Shown one piece after another: positions 53,435 to 60,717 of a DNA stretch of 64,000 nt. Location: NCBI RefSeq assembly GCF_000373245.1, contig NZ_KB890739.1, forward strand, positions 61,298-125,297. Direction: 5' to 3'. The translations under genes and the position numbers were made by a program. The notes under the pieces are model-generated. The model ran no database searches. It had not been told where the DNA came from and saw nothing but the letters and a program-made list of their open reading frames with translations. Source of the stretch: Echinicola pacifica DSM 19836. Its GTDB lineage: Bacteria > Bacteroidota > Bacteroidia > Cytophagales > Cyclobacteriaceae. Each line of letters begins with the position of its first letter. The stretch's first letter is position 1.

Positions 53435-55330
53435 TTATTGGTTGAGGTCCTTTGTTAAAAGAATCCCATTCAAAGTTGTGATTTCCTGACCACTGGTAAT
53501 AGAACCATTTACGATGATTCGGCGAATGATTAATTTCGTTTTTAAATCAGGAAACTGCTGTTCCCAGGTTAAAGTATCAACGGAATAGGTAGCGTAGTGG
53601 ACTTTTCCTGTGATTGCCAAGAGCTTTAGCTTTGGTTTGAGATTGATGAGGTAAGTACTTGAATCTGATTTTAATTCCAAATTGGTGTTTTGGCCCATCA
53701 GCTTTAGCGAATAAGTTTTTTCATTGATGTTATAGGTGTTTTCAATTTCACCCGATAAATCAAATTCCATCGAATAATCATACCCTTTTATAGAATAGGC
53801 CTGCTCGTCAGCAATACTCGCTGTATAAGAATTATAATCACTAAAAGAGCCATTTTCCGGTACTCCGATGGTCTTTAGATAGAGTGTGCTGGCTAGATTA
53901 TTATGGTAATTAGAACTGTCGTAAAGTACTTTGAGAATACCTTTCATATCTTGAGAAAACCAATCATTCATAGATTCCAGACCATGGTTTTCCTCCAGGT
54001 AGCGGGTGATAGAGTTTATATCGTTCACCTGCTTTTGGGTAGCGACAGGTTTATTTTCGGTGGTGATTATTTCAGGGCTTTTTTTAGTGTCCACAGCTAC
54101 TAATTCAGGTAGTTGAGTCTTATCCCAGATCGTTTCTTTGATTACTTTATCTCCAAGTAGTAAGTGGGTTGCTCTCAGTTGGGATTTTAAGCGCCTAAAT
54201 TGACTGCGCTCACTCACGGCATAGATTCCCCATGGCCCAAAGGAGGTGATCAGCAACATGAAGGCAAGTGATATGGGGATGAATTTTATATTTTTGAAAC
54301 CTAATACAAAATAAAAACTAACAAAGGTCAGCCAGGCGCCCAGGAGTACGATAAGGTACCTGTTGATGGTGATGCCGTAATCATTTATTCGTATGCCTAT
54401 GGCAAAATAAAGCACCAGAATCAAGGGGATCAATAGCCCATAATAAACCATTGAGGATATTTCTATCCAGCGTTGCCCATTTGATTTGCGATTGGGATAG
54501 AGCAATAAAAAAGTGAAAATACCCAATATGGATATGCAAATGACCAGATAGGTGACGATGCCTTTTGGCCAGTCCCAGGACATGGTGACCTTGATCGTAT
54601 AGCTATAGAGTATGAGTAAATAAACAGTCAGGAGTGGTAATAGAATATACTGACTGAAGATTTTCAGCCCTTTAGGATAGAATATTTCATTATCCATTGC
54701 TTCTAGATCCCTTGGAGTTTTGCTCAGGAATATCCACGTATTCACTAGACCAATGGACCAGATGAAGATTTGCACATAGGTGCTTGAATCGAACTTATAC
54801 TCGAATAATGAAGTGATGGCTGCCAGGGCCAGGGAGCTGCCAATGGCAATTACCATTGAAAAGAGCAGTGAGGCCAGAATGTTTAAGAAGAGAACCTTAT
54901 TATAATTCCAAAATGCCAGGGTATGTGAATCTCTCAAATAGGGTAAAAAGGAGACCACAAGGTGTACACAGACGCTGAAAACTGCAAATCGGTAATAGGG
55001 AGTGAAGGGATTATGGCTGGAGGTGCCATCAGGGAGAGAAATATAAATCAGCATCAAAACTACCAGACCCACCACTTGGGCTATGGTTCTATAAGGTCCC
55101 TTAATACCTTTTTTTTCGATAAGAATTTTAATGGAAAAAAACGCAGATATCCCCAATACTGCCACAAGCATGAGGTTCATTAATGGAAAGGGATTATCCA
55201 CTGTATCCCAAAACTCATTCAAATAGGTGGCCACTGTTGCCGCTATACATGCGGAAATTATCACCAAAGGAAATCGCTTAAGTGAATAGGTGGCGCTTTG
55301 GGTTAAATAGTCAATGGACGGGAGTTTCAT
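53435..55330 (-). CDS. DUF4153 multi-spanning membrane protein
   Basis: A 631-residue protein of the DUF4153 type. The first ~395 residues contain about 11-12 hydrophobic helices (for example VIISACIAATVATYL, LLVLYFAIGI-like runs and YLIVLLGAWLTFVSFYFVLG). The remaining ~230 residues are a soluble tail rich in Asp, Asn, Ser and Thr. No catalytic motif is evident and the family function is unknown. It is separated from the kinase gene by 27-60 bases on the same strand, so it may share transcription with the two-component system. Confidence 0.8.
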   Translation of the reverse strand: MKLPSIDYLTQSATYSLKRFPLVIISACIAATVATYLNEFWDTVDNPFPLMNLMLVAVLGISAFFSIKILIEKKGIKGPYRTIAQVVGLVVLMLIYISLPDGTSSHNPFTPYYRFAVFSVCVHLVVSFLPYLRDSHTLAFWNYNKVLFLNILASLLFSMVIAIGSSLALAAITSLFEYKFDSSTYVQIFIWSIGLVNTWIFLSKTPRDLEAMDNEIFYPKGLKIFSQYILLPLLTVYLLILYSYTIKVTMSWDWPKGIVTYLVICISILGIFTFLLLYPNRKSNGQRWIEISSMVYYGLLIPLILVLYFAIGIRINDYGITINRYLIVLLGAWLTFVSFYFVLGFKNIKFIPISLAFMLLITSFGPWGIYAVSERSQFRRLKSQLRATHLLLGDKVIKETIWDKTQLPELVAVDTKKSPEIITTENKPVATQKQVNDINSITRYLEENHGLESMNDWFSQDMKGILKVLYDSSNYHNNLASTLYLKTIGVPENGSFSDYNSYTASIADEQAYSIKGYDYSMEFDLSGEIENTYNINEKTYSLKLMGQNTNLELKSDSSTYLINLKPKLKLLAITGKVHYATYSVDTLTWEQQFPDLKTKLIIRRIIVNGSITSGQEITTLNGILLTKDLNQ

Positions 55331-55636
55331 ACAGCAATCCTCAAGTTAAGAGAATTGCAATTTAAAACAAATATATTGAAGTGATGGGGGATTGTCGATT
55401 TTAACAATATAATACCAATATCAGAGGGATTACTGGTGAAAATTCAGGTATAGCTTAGTCGCTTAATGCCTACTAAACCGGCCCTAAAGAGTGCTGTGGA
55501 GCGCTATAGTTAGCTTAAAAATGGATAAAGCCAGAGCTTATGCTATGAGATAAAAGAGGCAGAACCCCTCAGCCAACGAGTCATCCTATTAATAGGATGA
55601 CCACTTTGGAGCTGGCGGAAATTAATTATGATCCAT
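55331..55636. other. Intergenic region with a perfect 22-base palindrome
   Basis: About 300 bases between the DUF4153 start and the nirD terminator. No gene. It holds the palindrome at 55580-55601 and presumably the DUF4153 promoter. Confidence 0.5.
55580..55601. promoter_or_regulatory. Perfect 22-base palindrome
   Basis: GTCATCCTATT is followed by its exact reverse complement AATAGGATGAC with no spacer. It lies 250 bases upstream of the DUF4153 start and 36 bases beyond the nirD terminator. Possible operator of an unidentified dimeric regulator. Confidence 0.5.
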
Positions 55637-55670
55637 AAAAAAGGCAGGATTGACATAAAATCCTGCCTTA
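55637..55670 (-). terminator. Terminator of the nirBD operon
   Basis: Arms AAGGCAGGAT (55641-55650) and ATCCTGCCTT (55660-55669) form a perfect 10-base stem. On the minus strand a run of T follows (complement of 55637-55642). It lies 84 bases downstream of the nirD stop at 55753. Confidence 0.75.
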
Positions 55671-55752
55671 GTAAATGAAAAATAGGTCTTCTACTAATTA
55701 TGCTGTCTGAATGATGAATCAGGGGTTCATTAAGTGGCGTTTTTCGGGAGAT

Positions 55753-56127
55753 TTATTCAAAACCTACGTAAACAAAACCCTCTTCAATCTTAATGGGGTA
55801 GGTGGCGATATCGCAGGTATCTCCATTGATGTTTTTTCCGGTTTTGAGGGAAAAAGTCTTTTTATGAAAAGGGCAAGCCACCTTAGGCTCTCCCTCAGAA
55901 GAGCCGATCATTCCCCTGGAAAGTATCATTTGCATTTTATGCGGGCAGAGGTTTTGGCAGGCATACCATTCGTTGCGTCGAGAAAAGTTGAATATCGCAA
56001 TCTGAAGATCATTATACTTGATGCAGGCACCGCCATTTTCTGGAATGGCGCTCACCTCCGCGGCTTTATACCAAGTGCTAACTTTCGATGTGTCCGCAGT
56101 TTTATATTTTTCGAGTTCTGAGATCAT
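55753..56127 (-). CDS. nirD: Nitrite reductase (NADH) small subunit, Rieske-type
   Basis: A 124-residue NirD with a Rieske-like fold. Unlike many NirD proteins it keeps potential [2Fe-2S] ligands: Cys61-x-His63 (NLCPHKM) and Cys85-x2-His88 (VACPFHKK). It is the accessory subunit of assimilatory NADH-nitrite reductase and follows nirB by 83 bases. A small hairpin (56196-56209) lies in that gap. Together with nirB and cobA it reduces nitrite to ammonia. Confidence 0.93.
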   Translation of the reverse strand: MISELEKYKTADTSKVSTWYKAAEVSAIPENGGACIKYNDLQIAIFNFSRRNEWYACQNLCPHKMQMILSRGMIGSSEGEPKVACPFHKKTFSLKTGKNINGDTCDIATYPIKIEEGFVYVGFE

Positions 56128-56210
56128 ACTAAATAAATGTTATGAGATTGATGCTAAGAAATTTTCTTGAAGGTATTTGCCTATTTTCAGGAAGACCGCT
56201 AGTCAGCGGC

Positions 56211-58703
56211 TTACCAGGCAGCGGGGATCTTTTGACCTCTCATATCTGTCCATTTGAGGCTAGGGTCTTCCACATCTGCATTGACAAAGTGCTTAAATTT
56301 TGCGCGTAGAGCAGGATTGTTTACCACGTCTTTCCACTCGCAAGAATAGGTGTCTATCATAAACTGCATTTCCCTTTCGAGTTCTTCACCTATCCCCAAG
56401 GAGTCATTGACCACCACATCTCTGACATAGTCCAGTCCCCCTTCCAATTTATTGAGCCAGGTGGCGGTTCGGGTCAGTGGTTCTGCGGTACGGATATAGA
56501 ACATCAGGAATCTATCGATGAACTTAAGGCAAGTTTCGGTATCCACATCATTGATGAGCAGCAGGGCATGTTGCGGTTTTGAGCCACCATTGCCACAGAT
56601 ATAGAGGTTCCAGCCTTTCTCGGTGGCGATGATACCAAAATCCTTACTTTGGGCCTCGGCACATTCGCGGATACAGCCTGATACGGCCCCTTTGAGCTTA
56701 TGAGGGGAGCGTAGTCCCCGGTATCGCTCTTCCACTTGGATGGCAAAAGACACCGAATCCTGGACGCCGTATCGGCACCAGGTGCTTCCCACGCAGCTTT
56801 TGACGGTTCTCAGTGATTTGCCGTAGGCATGCCCGCTTTCAAAGCCCGCATTTATGAGTTCTTCCCATATATCCGGCAGCAAGTCCACTCTAGCGCCAAA
56901 CATATCGATGCGTTGGCCACCTGTGATTTTGGTGTAGAGCTTATATTTTTTGGCAACTTCGCCAATGACGATGAGTTTCTCGGGAGTGATTTCTCCACCA
57001 GGAATCCGAGGTACCACGCTATAAGTACCGCCACGCTGGATATTGGCAAGAAATCGGTCATTGGTATCCTGGATGGTGTCCTGCTCCGTGATCAGCTCAT
57101 TCCAGGTGCTGGATAGGATAGAGGCCACCGCTGGCTTGCAAGTTTCGCAGCCATCTCCCTGGCCCACCTCATCGAGAAGGGAGTCGAAGGTCTTTATTTT
57201 TTTGATCTTTACGATATCGAGTAGCTCTTGTCGGCTGTATTCGAAGTGCTCACATAATACGTTTTTGACCGCTCTGCCCATCGCTTTCAACTGGTACTTC
57301 AGTAGGTCATTGACCATAGGCATACAGCCACCACAGCCAGTTCCGGCCTTTGTACAGGCCTTGATCTCGTCCACCTTGCTGACCCCGTCTTCGGTTATGA
57401 TTTTGCAGATATCACCTTTGGTGACATTCTCACAGGAACAGATCTGAGCCTCATCAGGGAGGTTTTCCACTCCAGCTCCAGCAGCTTCTTTGCCTCCCCG
57501 GGCACCAAGGATCAGGTCCTCAGGCTCTGGAGGAAGCGGCATTTTGTTTTGGGTCATCTGCAGGAGCATATTATAAGCAGATGCTTCACCGACGAGTATC
57601 CCACCCACCAGGCGTTTGCCGTCAGTGGATATATTTATTCTTTTATAGATTCCAGAGTTTTTGTTTTCATAAACGATGGGAATGGTCGGCTCGATCTGCC
57701 CGAAAGGGTCTCCGAAGCTCGCCACATCCACTCCAATTAGCTTAAGCTTGGTGGACATGTCAAAACCCATAAATGGCTTTACCTCATCATTGACGATCTG
57801 ATTTACCACTTGGGAGGCCATCTCATAGCCTGGGGCTACCAGTCCATATACCATTTCCTTGTAGGAGGCGGCTTCGCCAATGGCATATATATCAGGGTCC
57901 TCTGTTTGAAGGAACTCATTGACGATGACTCCCCCTCGGGCGGCGGTGGCCAGGCCACATTCGGCTGCCAGCTCATCCCGTGGCTTGATGCCCGCAGATA
58001 TGATGAGCATATCTGTTTCCAGCTTGCTGCCATCAGTAAATTCCAGACCAGTTAGCTTACCGTTTCCAGTTATTTTTTGGGTGTTCTTTGATAGAAGTAT
58101 GTTAATTCCTAAAGCTTCAAGTTTTCCCTGGAGGATAGAGGATCCCGCCTCGTCAAGCTGCCGGGGCATTAGGCGAGGAGCAAATTCCACGACATGGGCG
58201 GCCAGGTTCATGTCCAGCACAGCTTTGGCGGCTTCAAGGCCAAGTAGTCCACCGCCAATTACGGCCGCAGATTTAGCCTTTTTGCTATAATCTAAGATGG
58301 CATCCAAGTCCTCAAGGGTCCGGTAAACGAAGACCCCTTTCTTATCCACCCCATTGATTGGCGGTACAAATGCCCCCGAGCCAGTGGCGATGATTAGCTT
58401 GTCATACGTATAGTCCACCCCAGTATGGGTGATGACTTGCTTGTCTTCCCTATTGATCTGCACGATGAGCTCGTTGGTGTGGAGGTCGATATTATTCTCC
58501 TCATACCAGGAGCGTGGAGCCATCATCAGGTCCTTTGCTGTTGATCCGGAAAAATAGGCACTTAAATGGACCCTGTCATAGGCCGGCCATGGTTCCTCTC
58601 CAAAAACCGTTATGTCTATATGTTCTTCGGTAGTTTTGGCTCTTAATTTTTCGCAAAATTTATAACCTACCATTCCGTTTCCGATTACTATTATCTTTGT
58701 CAT
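56211..58703 (-). CDS. nirB: Nitrite reductase (NADH) large subunit
   Basis: An 830-residue NirB that reduces nitrite to ammonium with six electrons from NADH. Domains in order: FAD/NAD(P)H-binding reductase (VIGNGMVGYKFCEKL at the start, VIGGGLLGLEAAKAVL near 148), a BFD-type [2Fe-2S] domain (Cys422, Cys424, Cys457, Cys460), a second BFD-like stretch (CETCKP near 519-524) and the sulfite/nitrite reductase domains, with the siroheme/[4Fe-4S] cysteines Cys637, Cys643, Cys677 and Cys681. It heads the operon with nirD. The divergent cobA gene provides the first siroheme step. The NarL-like 16-mer lies 87 bases upstream. Confidence 0.96.
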   Translation of the reverse strand: MTKIIVIGNGMVGYKFCEKLRAKTTEEHIDITVFGEEPWPAYDRVHLSAYFSGSTAKDLMMAPRSWYEENNIDLHTNELIVQINREDKQVITHTGVDYTYDKLIIATGSGAFVPPINGVDKKGVFVYRTLEDLDAILDYSKKAKSAAVIGGGLLGLEAAKAVLDMNLAAHVVEFAPRLMPRQLDEAGSSILQGKLEALGINILLSKNTQKITGNGKLTGLEFTDGSKLETDMLIISAGIKPRDELAAECGLATAARGGVIVNEFLQTEDPDIYAIGEAASYKEMVYGLVAPGYEMASQVVNQIVNDEVKPFMGFDMSTKLKLIGVDVASFGDPFGQIEPTIPIVYENKNSGIYKRINISTDGKRLVGGILVGEASAYNMLLQMTQNKMPLPPEPEDLILGARGGKEAAGAGVENLPDEAQICSCENVTKGDICKIITEDGVSKVDEIKACTKAGTGCGGCMPMVNDLLKYQLKAMGRAVKNVLCEHFEYSRQELLDIVKIKKIKTFDSLLDEVGQGDGCETCKPAVASILSSTWNELITEQDTIQDTNDRFLANIQRGGTYSVVPRIPGGEITPEKLIVIGEVAKKYKLYTKITGGQRIDMFGARVDLLPDIWEELINAGFESGHAYGKSLRTVKSCVGSTWCRYGVQDSVSFAIQVEERYRGLRSPHKLKGAVSGCIRECAEAQSKDFGIIATEKGWNLYICGNGGSKPQHALLLINDVDTETCLKFIDRFLMFYIRTAEPLTRTATWLNKLEGGLDYVRDVVVNDSLGIGEELEREMQFMIDTYSCEWKDVVNNPALRAKFKHFVNADVEDPSLKWTDMRGQKIPAAW

Positions 58704-58789
58704 AATTGAGTCGTTTGGAGTTGATCTAAGTAATTCGTCTGAGTTAGTGACCTATTTACATCGGCTAAATTAGATATTATTTTTAATAA

Positions 58790-58805
58790 TACGTAAAAAT
58801 ACGTA
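58790..58805. promoter_or_regulatory. NarL-like 7-2-7 inverted heptamer between nirB and cobA
   Basis: TACGTAAAAATACGTA, identical to the element at 50592-50607. It is 87 bases from the nirB start and 59 bases from the cobA start, so one site can serve both divergent genes. Additional heptamer-like units follow at 58812-58818, 58833-58839 and 58844-58850. Confidence 0.72.
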
Positions 58806-58811
58806 TAAAAA

Positions 58812-58850
58812 TACTTAAATTTGTTTTGTGTTTTAAGTACTGATACGTTA
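58812..58850. promoter_or_regulatory. Additional TAC-type heptamers next to cobA
   Basis: TACTTAA (58812-58818), its inverted copy TTAAGTA (58833-58839) and TACGTTA (58844-58850) extend the 16-base element toward cobA. The last unit ends 13 bases before the cobA start codon. NarL-regulated promoters often carry such arrays of single heptamers beside a 7-2-7 site. Confidence 0.45.
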
Positions 58851-58863
58851 AAAAACTACTGAT

Positions 58864-59613
58864 ATGAAACGATTGACCTTAGTAGGAGCAGGACCGGGAG
58901 ACCCGGAATTAATCACCATTAAGGGCATGAAGGCCCTCCAGACTGCTGATGTAGTCTTATATGATGCACTAGCAAATCCTGCTTTATTAGAATATGTTCC
59001 CGAGTCGGCCATCAGGGTTTTTGTGGGTAAGCGAGCAGGGCTTCACCACCGACAGCAGCGGGAGATTAATAAGATGATCGTGAAGTACGCAGAGACCTGC
59101 GGACATGTGGTGCGCCTAAAGGGCGGCGATCCATATGTATTTGGCAGAGGTCATGAGGAGTTGGAGTACGCAGCCAGGTATGGGGTAGAGACCAGCTACG
59201 TACCCGGGATAAGTAGTGCCATGGCGGTGCCTGGCCTGACGGGAGTGCCTCTCACCAAAAGAGGAGTCAATGAGAGCTTCTGGGTGGTAACGGGTACCCT
59301 AAAGGATCATAGCATCGCCAGTGACCTTCATCATGCAGCTCAGTCTTCAGCGACGGTGATGATACTTATGGGCATGAAGAAACTTCCGGAGATCATCGCC
59401 CTATTTGCAAAATATAGAGGAGTGGCGGAGCCCATTGGGATTATTCAGGAGGGCAGTACGGAGCGGCAGCGGACGCTGTTTGGCGACCTAGGTAATATAG
59501 GGGAGCGGCAGCAAAAGGAAAACCTTGCGGCGCCAGCGATTATCGTTATCGGTCAGGTGGTCCATGAGCGGGAGCGTGTGTTGAACTTATTAAAAGAGGT
59601 GGAGCGGGCTTAA
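58864..59613 (+). CDS. cobA: Uroporphyrinogen-III C-methyltransferase
   Basis: A 249-residue SUMT that methylates uroporphyrinogen III twice to precorrin-2, the branch to siroheme. Family signatures are LVGAGPGDPELITIKGMKAL, VLYDALANPALLEYVP, RLKGGDPYVFGRGHEELEY, YVPGISSAMAVPGLTGVPLT and LMGMKKLPEI. The gene is transcribed away from nirB and probably shares its control element. A siroheme synthase dehydrogenase/ferrochelatase (CysG N-terminal part or SirC/SirB) is not found in the window. Confidence 0.96.
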   Translation: MKRLTLVGAGPGDPELITIKGMKALQTADVVLYDALANPALLEYVPESAIRVFVGKRAGLHHRQQREINKMIVKYAETCGHVVRLKGGDPYVFGRGHEELEYAARYGVETSYVPGISSAMAVPGLTGVPLTKRGVNESFWVVTGTLKDHSIASDLHHAAQSSATVMILMGMKKLPEIIALFAKYRGVAEPIGIIQEGSTERQRTLFGDLGNIGERQQKENLAAPAIIVIGQVVHERERVLNLLKEVERA

Positions 59614-59694
59614 ATCTTCTGCCAATCGCCAGGGATTTTTTTTACTCTCATCAAAAGCCCTTAAATTGCCAGCCTAAACTCAGCGCTGATAATC

Positions 59695-60285
59695 ATGGAA
59701 AGCAAATTTAAACAGACAATGGAGGCCTTCGACAAGGTCAATTCTCAGGACCCTTTTATGGAATTGGTGAATGGCGAGGAGATGCCCAAGGAATTGCTGT
59801 ATAGCCAAAGGATGACAGAGATGTTATTGGAATTCTATCCTACAGCCTCCGAGACCCTGCAGTTGGCGGCTCGCTGTCAGCATATCAGGCGCTGGGCTAT
59901 CCCTAGAGATGATTACCCTATGGATAGGAAGGGCTATCTGGAATGGCGCACCGCATTGAAGAAATTTCACGGCAAGCTGGCAGCGGAGATCATGGCTGAA
60001 AATGGCTATGGTGAAGAAGCGATCAGTAAAGTGGACGATTTGCTTAATAAGAGAAGGCTCAAAACAGACCCGGAGGTGCAGGCGCTGGAAGATGTGGTTT
60101 GTTTAGTGTTTTTGAAATATTACTTCGATCCATTTATTGCGAAGCATAAAGAAGAGGAAACTAAGCTGATCGATATCGTCCAAAAAACATGGAGAAAGAT
60201 GTCACCAAAAGGTCATGATGCAGCCTTGGCTATGTCACATTCCACTGCTGCCCTGGCGATAGTCCAGAAGGCACTGCAAGACTAA
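59695..60285 (+). CDS. DUF4202 protein, likely linked to nitrogen assimilation
   Basis: A 196-residue protein of the DUF4202 family. Conserved pieces are FKQTMEAFDKVNSQDP, LLYSQRMTEMLLEFYP, LQLAARCQHIRRWAIPRDDYPMD and EDVVCLVFLKYYFDPFIAKH (read in short parts). The CQHIRRW segment and helical pattern resemble HD-type hydrolases, but the usual His-Asp pair is incomplete, so catalysis is doubtful. It follows cobA by 81 bases on the same strand and is presumably cotranscribed. The function is unknown; its linkage to nirBD/cobA suggests a role in nitrite or nitrate use. Confidence 0.85.
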   Translation: MESKFKQTMEAFDKVNSQDPFMELVNGEEMPKELLYSQRMTEMLLEFYPTASETLQLAARCQHIRRWAIPRDDYPMDRKGYLEWRTALKKFHGKLAAEIMAENGYGEEAISKVDDLLNKRRLKTDPEVQALEDVVCLVFLKYYFDPFIAKHKEEETKLIDIVQKTWRKMSPKGHDAALAMSHSTAALAIVQKALQD

Positions 60286-60320
60286 GGCGAAGCGTGGACT
60301 ATGAGTACTCTTCGCTTTAG
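60282..60320 (+). terminator. Hairpin overlapping the DUF4202 stop codon
   Basis: CTAAGGCGAAG (60282-60292) pairs with CTTCGCTTTAG (60310-60320) over 11 positions with one wobble. No T run follows, so it could be a Rho-assisted end or a message-stabilising structure. Confidence 0.45.
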
Positions 60321-60717
60321 GGAAATAGCGAAGAACTGAATTGTATTTTTCAGCTTTTTTACTTTCGTTTGTCATTGTGGGGTGAATGGTAAGTATTTGT
60401 AGTGTAAATGTTTATTTTTTAGGGAGATATGTTCTTTTGCCCCTACAATAAGTATTTTTTTTGCTAGTTTCTCATCAAAATTATCCACTTATATAAGGTT
60501 GATTGATTTCCTCATCATAATATCCTATACTGTATTATGGATTTGATGATGAGGGAATTCGTATTTATACAAACCTTCATTCGAAAGCCTTAAGCGTAAA
60601 AAATGAAAGAGAATTATCAGTAAGCTGATGTCCTGGATTTTAGCTTGAAGGGGATACTGCCGAGAAGCAAGGCTGAAAGAGACAATAACTCAAATAACAA
60701 TACAATCAAGTAAATTA
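60321..60717. other. Upstream region of the DUF1592-type gene
   Basis: About 400 bases with no gene. It contains GCCCCTACA (60439-60447), which matches the susC-upstream repeats, and a large dyad at 60506-60558. It must hold the promoter of the gene at 60718. Confidence 0.5.
60506..60558. promoter_or_regulatory. Large imperfect inverted repeat
   Basis: CCTCATCATAATATCC (60510-60525) and GGATTTGATGATGAGG (60539-60554) pair at 14 of 16 positions around a 13-base loop, and four further outer pairs (one wobble) extend the arms to about 20. It lies 160 bases upstream of the gene at 60718. Either an operator dyad or a structured leader. Confidence 0.5.

Noticed and set aside
55711-56121. 136-codon plus-strand frame opposite nirD
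   Set aside because: It is the antisense shadow of nirD, whose Rieske motifs prove the minus strand is coding.
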